DNA of 64,000 bases from Bugula neritina (taxonomy: Eukaryota > Bryozoa > Gymnolaemata > Cheilostomatida > Bugulidae): assembly GCA_964035545.1 (NCBI GenBank), contig OZ037769.1:12266633-12330632 (forward strand), given 5' to 3'. The stretch's first letter is position 1, and the number at the start of each line of letters is the position of its first letter. A program made the position numbers and the translations under genes. This document shows positions 12,154-24,929 of this stretch, in pieces. The notes beneath the pieces were generated by a model. It did no database searches and was not told the origin of the DNA. It was given only the letters and a program-made list of their open reading frames with translations.

Positions 12154-15100
12154 TTACACAGTACTATTTGGGGAGGTCTGCTCTCCCAGCCTCATGCACT
12201 GAAATGTATAGTCAATGAACTGCGTCTGCTGTACTAATTTGCTCATCCTCTGATAGTGACGCTCTGAAAACAGAAGCAAGAGTGGAATACAGTATGACAG
12301 AGAAAGTGTGTAGAGGTAATATAATGACATATATCTGTATAGTATAATATATACCTGCGTAGTGTATTATATACCTGTGTAGTGAAATATATACACCTGC
12401 ATAGTGTAATATATACCTGCACAGTGTAACATATACCTGTATATGGTAGAAGGCCCTCAACCGTAGAACTGATATTAGCCAGCTGTAGGAGCTCTTCTAA
12501 GGAGTGAATTTGGAGAACCTGGCTGAGTAGGAGTTGTGCCTCATGACATGTCTTGCTGTTGGTATTCCATTCAACACAGAATCTGAGCAGCACGTCTAGC
12601 AATAAGTAACCAGAATATGAGAATATGCAGAGAGAGGTCAGTGTGTTTGTCAGCAGTATGTATGTTACAATTATAGTAAGTTGAGCTCCTGGGAGATGTC
12701 AAGTATGACTAATGGAGGTTGTGATACACTCTGGGCTTAGGTTTTAAGTTACAGTACTAGAGTATTTGTTAACTACAATTCTAGCTACTACTGCTACTAC
12801 CATCACCACTACTACTGCTGCTGCTGCTGCTGCTGCTACTGCTACTGCTACTACTACTACTACCACTATTACTACAAACACTAATATTACTAACACTACT
12901 TTTACCACCGCCGCCGCTAGATATTATTGTAAAAATCAACAAGCTGAATATATGAAACATCAATCCAGTTACAATAGGGTTGTTGTTAACAAGGACTAGC
13001 AGCAGAGTATTTAAACAAAGTATGAACTCACCAATCTGTGTAAGGTCTAGTTTGGATATAGTCTCCAGTAACACATCTTCTGTCTCTTCACTAAGTATCT
13101 CTGCAACCATATAATAACGTGCAGACAACTTTCCCCCACAAATCATTTCCAATGTTATCTACCCCCACATATTTCCAGTAATATCCACTTCATCTCAGTG
13201 TTATCCCCTCACATATTTCTTCTTTTTTTGCGCATAAGTTGATTTATTACTTCTTTTTCAACTAAGATTTTGCTATACAGCGTACAAATAAAGAAATATA
13301 CATTGGCTACACTGCAGAGAGTACACCAGTCTAAAACTATAAGTGGTGGGTTGCACAGTCACACATACACTATATACTATACAGTATACACTATATACCA
13401 GAATGTAGCTACAATATGTATCTAATCAACATTTTTTGCAGTTGCACCAGTACAAACTGTAACAAAAAATACTTGTATCTGCCACCAGACTTTTGGCAAA
13501 AAGCTGTTATAAAATTATTGAACAAACTAGAGTTGTTGAAATTTCTCTGTTACATGTAAAACATGAATTGACTTGGGACTAGCAACAGAGTAGCACATGA
13601 TTAAGGCAGCTTCCTCTTTATTATACTAGAAGTTGGTAGCAGATATATGCTGATCTATGAAACATATGACATATATTCACTGTACCTTTTACTATAGTAA
13701 GAGTGTGGAAAGGTTTCTCCATTGTAAGTGCTAAACTAAGAGCTTCATGGAATCTTTTCTCATGCATTAGGTTAGACAACTCCTGTTGACTGTAGAAAAT
13801 TAGAAATAGTTACTATGGTAAGCATTTAATGCTAGTCTGATATGAGAATACCATGAGGCAAAAAACCAGTAAAATCCCACCATACATGACTTATGTTTGT
13901 CTAATGAAACCATCTACACATGCAAGGTGACAGATGACTACCACTACATTGAACATATATGGTCATGTTACACTGACATACTACAAATCAATGCATATAA
14001 CAAGAATCGATCAGAATTGAAACTTCATAAACCTTTTATGCCAAATTGATGGTTCAGAACAAACTTATAGACCAATATTTCAACATAAAACACAGAGCTA
14101 GAAAAAGTACATTTGATGCTTTGCATTTATCAAGGTGCAATATTATAATGAGTTCAGCAGTCAGTCTGTAGTAAATATTCAACTTACTTCAACAATGACT
14201 TCTCCTGTATTTCTCTATTCTTGATTATATTCGTTTCAGTGACGTCCTTGGAAAACACAGCAAATAACATTATTACTATTGTCTATCATTTTGACATTTA
14301 CTATACAAAGCATATTGAATTTTTTGTTAAAAAGACCTAGTTTCAGCCATAAAAAAAGAGCACAAATAAAACTATTTTATTAGGTTTTATACACACAATA
14401 GTCACTTTATTTCAAAACATTTCATTATTCTATAACATAAGCTAAGTGTTTCACCAGATATTTCAATATATATGCTTCATATGGAAAAATGTATTTTCAA
14501 AATTTAAGTCCAACTACCTATTTTTAAACTTATAATATATGCTAGCATGTACATCACTGTGGTACGTGTACATCACTGAGGTACATGTACATCACTGTGG
14601 CACGTGTACATCACTGTGGTGCATGTACATCACTGTGTATATATACATTGACTAGAGACACAACTCACCTTCCACACAACAATAGTTGCATTAGCACAGC
14701 CAGACACCATGCGGTTCTGTGTGTGTTTACACACCGTTAAAGCCCAACACCTTTCTGAATGTCCTTCAAAGGTCTTCACCAACTCTGTATCCTTTATATT
14801 CCATAATCTAACCAGTCCGTCATCATCACTACATTATATAATATATAATGTAGCACATCCCATACAGTGTATACTATACTATACAATGTGTAGTATATAT
14901 ACCATATAATGTGTAGTATATAAACCATACTGTGTGTAGTATATATAATACAATGTGTAGTATATATATACACTACTGTGTGTAGTATATATACCATACA
15001 ATGCGTAGTATATATACCATACAATGCGTAGTATATATACCATACAATGTGTAGTATATATACCATACAATGTGTAGTATATATCATACAATGTGTAGTA

Positions 15101-18100
15101 TAGATACCATACTATGTGGTAGTAATATATCCTGTATACTAAGATGTCTCCCAAGACATATATATCAGGCAGAAAGCTATCGGATAGTAATGTAACTACT
15201 TAAGAACAAATAGCGGCAGGTTGTTGAATGTGTGCAGTTTATACCAGTATGTGTCTAAAATGTGGTTTTTTCGCAGCCTCATATGACTTTTTCAGAAAAG
15301 GAAATGATGCGTACCTGGATACAAATTGCATTCCTCGAGTCACAAAGCAGACGTTCAAAACAGGAGACTCATGACCTTCAAACGTCTGCAAGTATAGAAT
15401 ATATAAATTAAGGTGACACATTTACCATTGAGATGACACATTTACCAGTGAGGTGACTTATTTACCATTGAGATGACACATTTACTATTGAGATGACACA
15501 TTTACTAGTAAGATAAAACATTTACTATTGAGGTGACACATTTACCAATGAGATGACTCATTTAATAGTAAGATAAAACATTTACTATTGAGATGACACA
15601 TTTACCAGTGAGATGACACATTTACTAGTAAGATAAAACATTTACTATTGAGATGACACATTTACCAGTGAGATGACACATTTACCTTGATGCAGGTGAA
15701 GCTTGATATATCAAACATCTTCAGAGTTCCGTCTGCAGAAGCGGTGATGGCACACTACAAATAGCAAAGAATCCTTTGAATTGGTCAACAACTACTCAGA
15801 GTACGAATGAAACAGTAGTTTGTTGTATGCAATGTGCCACAGTTCAGATGTCTATTTAGACTAAGATATTCTCTGGCCAAACAAAATAAACACGAGTAGG
15901 TTGGGATGGAGAGGTAGACTACCCAAAAGAATTACCTGGTCTACAGGAGAGAACTTAGCCTTCCATATGCCCCGTGTGTGTCCTTTCAATATTCCAACCA
16001 GTGAGAGATCATCAGCCCTCCAGATCTGAAGCAGACGTACAATGGTAGAACTATACAGTATACTGTGTGGAGGTAGAACTATACAGTATACTGTGTGAAG
16101 GTGGAACTATACAGTATACTATGTGGAGGTCGAACTATACAGTATACTGTGTGGAGGTAGAACTATACAGTATACTGTGTGGAGGCAGAACTATACAGTA
16201 TACTGTGTGGAGGTCGAACTATACAGTATACTGTGTGGAGGTAGAACTATACAGTATACTGTGTGGAGGTAGAACTATACGGTATACTGTGTGGAGGTAG
16301 AACTATACGGTATACTGTGTGGAGGTAGAACTATACGGTATACTGTGTGGAGGTAAAACTATACGGTATACTGTGTGGAGGTAGAACTATACGGTATACT
16401 ATGTGAAGGTAGAACTATACAGTATACTGTGTGAAGGTAGAACTATACAGTATACTATGTGGAAGTAGAACCATACAGTATACTATGTAGAGGTAGAACT
16501 ATACAGTATACTGTGTGAAGGTAGAACTACACAGTATACTATGTGGAGGTAGAACTATACAGTATACTGTGTGGAGGTGGAACTATACAGTATACTGTGT
16601 GGAGGTGGAACTATACAGTATACTGTGTGGAGGTAGAACTATACAGTATACTATGTGGAGGTGGAACTATACAGTATACTGTGTGGAGGTGGAACTATAC
16701 AGTATACTGTGTGGAGGTAGAACTATACAGTATACTGTGTGGAGGTAGAACTATACAGTATACTGTGTGGAGGTAGAACTATACAGTATACTATGTGGAG
16801 GTGGAACTATACAGTATACTGTGTGGAGGTGGAACTATACAGTATACTGTGCGGAGGTAGAACTATACAGTATACTGTGTGGAGGTGGAACTATACAGTA
16901 TACTATGTGGAGGTAGAACTATACAGTATACTATGTGGAGGTAGAACTATACAGTATACTGTGTGGAGGTAGAACTATACGGTATACTGTGTGGAGGTAG
17001 AACTAAACAGTATACTATGTGGAGGTAGAACTATACAGTATACTATGTGGAGGTAGAACTATACAGTATACTGTGTGGAGGTAGAACTATACGGTATACT
17101 GTGTGGAGGTAGAACTAAACAGTATACTATGTGGAGGTAGAACTATACAGTATACTATGTGGAGGTAGAACTATGCAGTATACTATGTGAGAGATAAGAT
17201 ACAGATACAGACACTAGCATGCAGTGAGAGACAACTACCTTAGCTGTTTTATCGCGAGATCCCGTGAGAACGAGACGGTCGTTTGGCGACATGTCAACAG
17301 AGTTGATGTCTCTGTCATGAGCCAGAACCATCTGCGTGCAGTAGATCTGTTCAGGAGAGTCTGTCAGATCTTCTGTTGGCCCCTTCCACAGCTTCAGCGT
17401 GTTGTCAACACTTCCTGTCAGCATAGCGCTGCAACTCAACCTGCAGATATGTTACGAATCTTATCTGCAGATATGTTATACATTCTATCTGCAGATATGC
17501 ACTGCAACATACACGTAAGTAGTAGATGCAGTTATTGCAGTATGTAAACTGTAAAGCACTATTTCGTAAACAGACTGGTAAATGAGGTTCACTGAGTCAA
17601 TTACAGAATTAGTATTTAACTGACCTAATTGACTGAATAGTAAAGTAACTGGCCTAGTTGACTGAATAGTAACTTGACTGACCTAGTTAACTGAATAGTA
17701 ACTTGACTGACCTAGTTAAACACACACTGGATACGGATTGAGCATGCCCAGTAGCTCTGTATATCTTATGCATATCGTGTATGTTTTCACCCAGACTCCA
17801 CAGGATGGCTGTGTTATCTTTGGAGCCAGAGAGTAGGAGGTGGCCATCAGTACTTACAGAGAGGGTGGTTACCAGGTCCGTGTGGCCGTAGAGGCAATCG
17901 CTGTAAGGAAATTGGGCTAAATATCAAGATATAACTCAGGCTGGAACTGAAAGGGTGTGTACAAAAGTTGGTAGTAGTTTTCATATAATTGAGAATGTTG
18001 AAGATCTTTTCAAAATTCATTTGCATTAAAAAATCAAAAGCCGGAAAAATCACAAATATACCTGAAGTCTTAAAATTAATAAAACAACACAAAAATGCTG

Positions 18101-21100
18101 TACTTTCAACTCATAAAAATTTGGTGCTAAAGAAAATCTGAGGTGAAGTTGACAGTAGCAGAAGTCAAAATGAGTCATTTTCAGTTCAGTAGCCTATTCT
18201 TCACCATGTTCCAGCTTTGAAACCATTACCAAACCTTTTTATTAAAAAGCTACCTAAAACTTTGTTAGAGCTCAAGTTTACAAGCTACATTGAGTCATTA
18301 CATTACATTAGAACTTGTAGAGTGGCCTGGCAGTCATACATGTCACATGTCATTCAACAAACCAATGAGAAGAGCTCTAACAAAGGTGCTACTCATGGAG
18401 AGTGAAGACTAAAGACACACAATTATAGCACCTTGTCATACCTGTCAAAGTCTGCCAGACTGTAAACCTTAACAGTGACACTGTTAGTGGCCAGAGCAAG
18501 ATATTCCTCATTTGAGCCAAATAACTGCACATCCATGATCTCTTCGTTATTTCCAATATACTGTAACATACAACATAACAATGACATCTCTATAAATATA
18601 ATAGCAAGCATCTGGATAGAGGACAATGCCTGAATATTCAGTAAACTGTGAGTTAGTGATATCAACTGCAATACAACACAATAGCTTTATACATGCATAT
18701 GCAAGCAGCACAGATGTTTATCAAAAACAAAATTTAGAAAGTAATAAACGAACTTGTTTCTCCAGATGAAGAGTCTCGGATGAGTAGAACTGAATGTTGT
18801 GCTCGTGGTTGCTGGTGCATATCTGGTTGTGTGATGCCACGGCAAACGCCTGAGTGACGGAGTGAAGTGCAGTCTCAGAGTCGTCGGCTGCAGCGTCTGT
18901 GAGAGATTCCGGAAGCTTCTGTGTGTGAACACAGAGTCTGGTCGCACAGTTCCACACTCGCAGAGCACCTGAACATACAAACCAAACTTACACAGCTCTG
19001 AGAGGGCAGCAACAAAGCTAACATCTTTTCCAAAGAACAGTTTTTAAAATTTGAACGAACTTAAAATAGACGGAATGCTGAATAGAGTAAAAAAAGTAAC
19101 ATTTCCTATGTTGAAGTCAACTCCCAAACATGTGAATATATACCAGTGTGTCGGCATCTTAGAGGTGAGATGATGAAATCGAATCAGGTAAGAATGCAAG
19201 GAGTAAAAAGCCAAGAATTGAACTAAATCGTTGCATTACCGAAAAAATAGAAAAATTACATAAAATAGCTGCATGAATCAAGCAGACCAGTTATTCAGAC
19301 CAGTGAGAAAATATCTGTTACACAGTCATGAGAGAACACACTGGTAATCTAGTCACATGGAAACATACCTTTGCTACCAGCCGTCACCACGTGGAGGTCA
19401 TCCCTGCTTTTGACACCAATCTCACTGTTGACACACCTCTCTAGTGGTATAATGGACTCCACTGCCTAGAAGGAAAGCTAGTGTGTTGAGTGTACAGAGT
19501 ATTGTATTGTATATAGTGTGCATTGATACACTATCAGCTCCAAACTACTTGTTAATGAAATGTTACCCACATAGCATATCAATGGTTGACGATTGAGTTA
19601 TTCAACAAGACCGTATACCACTAACATTCACACTCTAAACCACACCCAATTTGTTAAGATTCAACTGCTCAGTTTTGCAAAGGCAACGCTCAACACAGAT
19701 TTATAAAGCTTGATACTTTTACAAATTACAAAACTAATAAACAAATGCAATTAAAGGCATTAGGTTTTTGTTAATAATATTTGGCCATCAAACACTGCTG
19801 TTAGGTACAGCGATTTAAATTTTTGCTTAGCTTAGTTTTCTAACTTTTGATTTAGCATTTGGGTTTTACTTAATAGACAAATAGCCTTTCATGCTAATAG
19901 ATTCCACTAGAACTAGTGCTATTCATGGAAACTGTAATTTTACAATCTATCTCAAACAGAGTATATAATTTATACTATTTATCTGAGTTGATATGAACAA
20001 ACCTCATACACTGGGATAGTATTTAATTTCTCTTTTTGTTTTATATCCCATACAAGCAGCACTTTATCCCTTCCTGAACTGAAACATATAATAACAAACT
20101 TCCTTAAAAGCCTTTTTGATATCTAACAGTTGAGTAACCAGTGTAAGAGACAAATATTTGTGTATTGATACCCCAACCACATACCAATATGTACTGTATA
20201 TATCAGCTATGTAATGGAAATTGGCCTGAGAGATATACATACTAGAAGTAGACATCAATCACAAAGACATGGACAAATGCATATAGGACAAATACTAAAA
20301 TCAAAAGTGAATTTAGACAATTAATGAAGGCAGTAAACACGTGAACTGTGAAATGATTCATATATAATGGTGGAAGAATTACAGATGAACCGAAGGAATT
20401 TAAAAAAGTATGAACAGAAAACAGAACATACACGTATATGGATAGTGCAGGGCAACCAAGAACATATATAAAGGTTACTGCGTACAAAGAGAGGAGAGAG
20501 AGATAATAGCCTTGGAACATAGATAGAGTCTTTCCTTCTTCTCTCCAACAGAATCAAGGGCTAAACTGTGTATTAGATTCTTTAGCTTATATTGTCACAT
20601 ATATAAGTAACATTAAGATTTAAATTGAGAGCATATATAAGTTTAGCAATACGAGATTGGCAGACGTATACCTTAGCTAACTGTTTCCCATATCAATAAC
20701 CTGATTGATAGTGGGCATAGGCAGTAGTGGATTACACTGTACTAATAGAAAGTATTAGTGACTTGATCTAAGTTTTCATGTTGTGCTCAACTGCTCTGTT
20801 CATACACTCCTTGATATTATAGTTCTTGGTTAACCATCCACCATCTATGTGGCAGGTAGTACTGGGTTACCTGAGTAACACTAACTGTCAGAGGTTTACC
20901 TCCAGAGTACAGAGAGTTATTCACCTGATGACGACGTCTGTATGTAGTGGATCTATCAAGATATCAGTGATGGCGGAGAAGTGACCCTCCAAACAAGCAA
21001 GGCACTCGCTATTCGGCAGGTTCCACACTCTGATGTGAAGATCCAAAGCAGCCGACAGCAACCGGACTCCTTCTGGGTGGAACTTCACGGCTCTATTCAA

Positions 21101-24100
21101 AGTAAAGTAAAGGAAAGACCTGACATTCAGGTAAGTTCAGTGTCGAATAGAAAATTTTATTGACACAAATTTGAGAGTTTTAAAGTGCAGAACAATTATG
21201 AGTATTTAAGATTAAAGACGTTCCTTTAATCTTGCCAATTTGCATTCTCCACCTATTGCACAAAATAGAAAACATTTCTTTAAAGTTCACATTGCATATA
21301 ATATTAATTCAGGTTGAAAATTTCTCCATCTCAAATCTATGCAGTTTTTGCCACAGCAGTTTAGTCCAGAAATTAAATAAGCAACCACAAGCCACTTCCT
21401 TTAGCTGCTGTCACCACTGACAACTTTTAGCTACTAGAATGGTAGAAGCTTTATCACTTTAATTAGCTAAATTGAAAAACAACTTTAGCAAAGTTACTTA
21501 GACAATATTAAAGCTCCAGACTGGTATATTATCATATACCACTAAATCTGATTTGTTACATATAGAAGTAATAACCAATCAAATACCTACGTGATGACAC
21601 CGGTGTGACCTTTGAGGTTGTGAGTCCAGTATTTTCGATCAATATCCCATATTTTGATAGATTTATCACTAGAGCCAGAAGCAAGCAAGGTGGACGTCTG
21701 CTCAATGGTCATCTCCAGTATCGGTCCATCATGAATACTCTGAATATCACAGTACACACAGTATACAGTCACAGTACGCATAGTCACAGTACACACAGTC
21801 ACAGTACACACAGTATACAGTCACCTTCTTAGGTATTATAATAGATTCACATCTTTCTTGGCAACAACATTGCAGCAAACTTTGTCAAAACCTAAGGCCC
21901 TTAGTAGGCTTGATAAGTAAATGTTCCAATCACCTACCTAGAAAAATTCTAATACAAATATATAACTCTTTTGTAAATTCTAAACTAACATATTGCCTAG
22001 AATCGTGGGGTAATGCAGCAAACATTTATCTTGAACCACTACATTTACTGCAAAAGAAAATACTGAGAATTATATATAAAAAGCATCACCTTTCCCCATC
22101 TAAACCACTGTTTCTTAGTTCTTCAATCATGCCTATTCACACCCTACACAAATTCAAACTAATACTGCTCTCACATAAACTTTACTATTCTCAACTAACA
22201 CATCTCACACATAACTATCCCACAAGATTTTCAGAGTTCAGCCTACAAACTCCTCCATCATCAACTGCTGCAGGTCAACGAAGAGTGGAATTCCAATGTT
22301 CGACGCTATGGAATAAATTGCCTAGTTCTATTCGTGCTGTGGGGAGGGAGGCTGGTTTCAAACTTGCCCTGAGAGACCATCTAATGGCAAATTTCCAGAT
22401 AAAAAAATAATACTTTTTAAGTTGCTAAAACTTCAAAAAAACCTAAACAAAAATCTTATATAACTGTCAACGATTCATGGCTCGGTGCCTCGACTAGCTA
22501 CAGTGCTATTGCGCCATAGGCCCTGTCATTTTGTTTATTTTTTTCTCAATTAATTTTTTCCCTACTATGACAAAATAAAAACAAACAAACAGTACACACA
22601 GTCACAGTACACACAGTCACAGTACAGTATACAGTCACAGTACACACAGTATACAGTCACAGTACACACAGTCACAGTACACACAGTATACAGTCACAGT
22701 ATACACAGTCACAGTATACAGTCACAGTATACACAGTCACAGTATACAATCACAGTATACACAGTATACAGTCACAATACACAGTCACAGTACACACAGT
22801 ATACAGTCACAGTATACACAGTCACAGTATACACAGTCACAGTATACAGTCACAGTATACAATCACAGTATACACAGTATACAGTCACAATACACAGTCA
22901 CAGTACACACAGTATACAGTCACACTATACACAGTATACACAGTATATACAGTCACAGTACACACAGTATATACAGTCACAGTATACACAGTCACAGCAC
23001 ACAGTATACAGTCACAGTATACACAGTCACAGTACACACAGTCACAGTATACACAGTCACAGTATACACAGTCACAGTACACAGTATACACAGTATACAG
23101 TCACAGTACACACAGTCACAGTATACAGTCACAGTACACAGTATACACAGTCACAGTATACACAGTCATAGTACACACAGTCACAGTACACACAGTCACA
23201 GTATACACAGTCACAGTATACACAGTCACAGTATATACAGTCACAGTACACATAGTCACAGTACACAGCCACAGTATATACAGCATAGTACACGGAAGAT
23301 GATGGACTTCAAGGAAACAACAAGCTTAGAATTTATTATATCATCGCCTTTGAGCGTTGATACTTTTGGGATGATACTTTTTTAAAAAAAGGATGAGAGA
23401 GTTTGACTGAAGTAACAACTTATTATCACAAGTTAACTGTTGCAAAAGATAAGGAATGATAGTTCAAGTTACAGAATGCACAGTCAGCGCTTAATCTTAA
23501 TGAATAATTACACAGTGGAAGTAAATTTGTCAAAAGTTCATGGAATATTTCAATTTAGAAAAAAAAATTCAAAAGCACATTAAAAAAATATTTAGCTATT
23601 CCATTTAAATCGTTCTAGAGAAAGCAAGACAGAAATAAATCAACCAACCTTCCAAGACCTAGTGACAGTGTTATTCTTCCAGTCCCAGAGTTTGAGTAAT
23701 CTATTTTCCGAGGCTACCACGAGACTCTCATCATCGGGAGTGACACAGAAACAAGTGACCGCAGGGTCATCGTCCTAAAGCACAAGATGGTAGCAAATAC
23801 AAATATACTCTGTACAAACAATTGTTTATGACAAATAATCTTTGTTAATTATAGAAATCATGACCTAGATGGATGTGTACCCAAAGTAAAATAATTGAAG
23901 ATGCTTCTTGCAATCTCTCAATACCACAGATATACCTCTGGACATGTACGGATAGCTTACAAGAGAAATAAATTACAAGTTTATTTTAAAGCATCATCAT
24001 TCTATGGTAATTCGGGGTGAAGAATATAACACGGTTCACACTTCCCATATATTGACAAAACTGTCTCAAATTATGTACTATTGTAACCATATTTTAGAGA

Positions 24101-24929
24101 ACAAGAACTGGTGAATAGGAATTTGTAGAGGAAAGACAGCATTACACAGAGCTGACCTCCTCTATTGTGGACACAACCAGTCCAGTATCCATGTCAATGA
24201 CCTTGACAGCGTTTCTACATGTTGTGAGGAGATAACTCCCATCAGATGTGACGTGAATCTTGCCTCCAGTGTAGAAAGCTGTCTGTTTAAACTCAACTTC
24301 ATAACTGAAATTACAGAATAACGAGTTTAATTACCACAATAATCATTTCCAATACCTTCACTGCCCATCATAATCAGTACCAGTCATCAACTATGTTGAT
24401 ATCACGTAAACAGAGAGAAACAAATAAGTGAACTAACTTGAAAATACTTTTCATTCACAGTTAGACAAAATACTTTTATCTACTTCAAATAGAAACCAAT
24501 TAGACGGTTAGTGAAAAGTTTGAAATCCCATTTACTGCATTTTAGTGTGCAAGATGGCCCAACTGATAAAAAATAAACCACTAGAGAAGCTAGCAGTAAG
24601 CACGCTACCTCCATGGCAATAAAAGTGCAGACCAAATCATGTATCTTCAAACTAAACAAACTCAAACTGCAAAAATTGAAAGTTGAAGCCTCCAAAATGA
24701 ATAGCAAATGTATGAACTCACACTCTACATTCAAAGCAATTATTAAATACGAATCTTTTAGGTAAAAGTTGTTTAAATAGATAAAGACAAAGTTATTTAA
24801 AATTGTTTTACTAGACTACATCTCTATTGAACTTTTAGAAAAAATATGTTAATCAGCTAAGAATACAGCTTACCTCTCCTTTGGAATCTTCTTAGTTGAT
24901 TGATGAAGCATGCTTGAACGAGATCTCAT
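12154..24929 (-). CDS. TBL3: TBL3 / UTP13, WD40 protein of the U3 snoRNP processome, 20 exons
   Basis: Exons in coding order: 24929-24874, 24304-24157, 23774-23649, 21739-21591, 21092-20925, 20078-20003, 19465-19369, 18968-18754, 18560-18442, 17900-17712, 17440-17239, 16025-15936, 15754-15686, 15385-15315, 14828-14669, 14246-14188, 13789-13686, 13100-13032, 12595-12437, 12263-12154. They total 2,436 nt (811 aa), matching the ~808 aa of vertebrate TBL3, with all phases consistent. Residues ~20-645 are two WD40 propellers with repeated GH...WD-type motifs. Residues ~655-800 are the Utp13 C-terminal domain (helical; E-L-S-N-L-M-H-E-K-R near its start, C-V-E-W-N-T-N-S and L-L-P-Y-T-E-R-H later). 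In the family this protein is part of the nucleolar UTP-B complex, which binds U3 pre-ribosomal RNA during 18S rRNA maturation. Many introns contain minisatellites. The start is the first Met, 18 residues before the conserved domain, in an exon with a good donor. Confidence 0.95.
12330..12436. repeat. 20-bp minisatellite reiterating a splice donor, TBL3 last intron
   Basis: On the minus strand the exon ends ATACAG followed by GTATAT, and the intron then repeats a ~20-22 bp unit five times. The next four units each carry CAG-GTATAT or CAG-GTGTAT; the last ends CAG without GT. The array starts exactly at the used donor. Confidence 0.9.
12777..12860. repeat. Trinucleotide repeat (ctg/cta/ctac) in TBL3 intron
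   Basis: A run of ctg units inside imperfect cta/acc triplets, between the last two long TBL3 introns' exons. Homopolymeric Ser/Thr/Ala frames across it are not coding. Confidence 0.85.
14540..14635. repeat. 20-bp minisatellite, TBL3 intron
   Basis: Five copies of a unit around gtacatcactgtggtacgt, just downstream (coding sense) of the exon ending at 14669. Confidence 0.8.
14830..15120. repeat. ~23-bp minisatellite, TBL3 intron
   Basis: About 12 copies of gtagtatatataccatacaa with variants. It starts next to the acceptor of the exon at 14828. Open frames on the minus strand rich in Tyr and Ile are artefacts of this array. Confidence 0.9.
15412..15685. repeat. 20-bp minisatellite starting at a TBL3 splice donor
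   Basis: About 13 units. On the coding strand the exon 15754-15686 ends CAAG and the intron begins gtaaatgtgtcatctcactg; this 20-mer, donor GTAAAT included, is the repeat unit and recurs with variants through the intron. Confidence 0.92.
16030..17195. repeat. 28-bp minisatellite, TBL3 intron
   Basis: About 41 copies of a unit around ggaggtagaactatacagta followed by tactgtgt. Variants (cag/cgg, gtg/atg) are distributed in blocks, suggesting repeated local amplification. The 28-bp period rotates the frame, producing spurious 77-codon open frames. It fills almost the whole intron between exons 16025 and 17239. Confidence 0.95.
17441..17512. repeat. Triplicated acceptor in TBL3 intron
   Basis: Three copies of a ~24-bp unit. 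On the coding strand each contains catatctgcag or close to it; the last is the acceptor used by exon 17440-17239. Confidence 0.85.
17620..17711. repeat. ~31-bp repeat of an exon end plus donor in TBL3 intron
   Basis: On the coding strand exon 17900-17712 ends TTTAACTAG before GTCAGTCAAG. The same AACTAG-GTCAGT junction, with small changes, recurs three more times in the intron, so the duplicated unit includes the last bases of the exon. Confidence 0.88.
21742..23290. repeat. CAGTCACAGTACACA-type minisatellite, split by a LINE fragment
   Basis: Tandem units of 13-22 bp built from cagtcacagtacacacagta occupy 21742-21825 and 22590-23290. The interruption is the LINE fragment, whose junctions fall inside the array. 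It lies in a TBL3 intron next to the acceptor of exon 21739. Confidence 0.92.
21826..22590 (+). mobile_element. 5'-truncated non-LTR retrotransposon (LINE) 3' end
   Basis: The plus strand encodes the C-terminal end of a LINE reverse transcriptase ORF (21910-22410, 166 codons, intact to its stop). It shows the typical thumb/C-terminal pattern: L-T-Y-C-L-E-S-W-G-N-A, a run with L-L-Q-K-K-I-L-R-I-I, then Y-P-T-R and L-W-N-K-L-P followed by F-K-L-A-L-R. The polymerase core is absent. A ~180 bp 3' UTR ends in an A-rich (caaa)n-like tail. It is inserted in sense on plus, antisense to TBL3. The type (CR1/Jockey-like) is not resolved. Confidence 0.85.

Noticed and set aside
16067-16972. Four 77-codon frames with Val-Glu-Leu-Tyr-Ser repeats
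   Set aside because: Products of the 28-bp intronic minisatellite; the frames rotate with the period and have no splice or start context.
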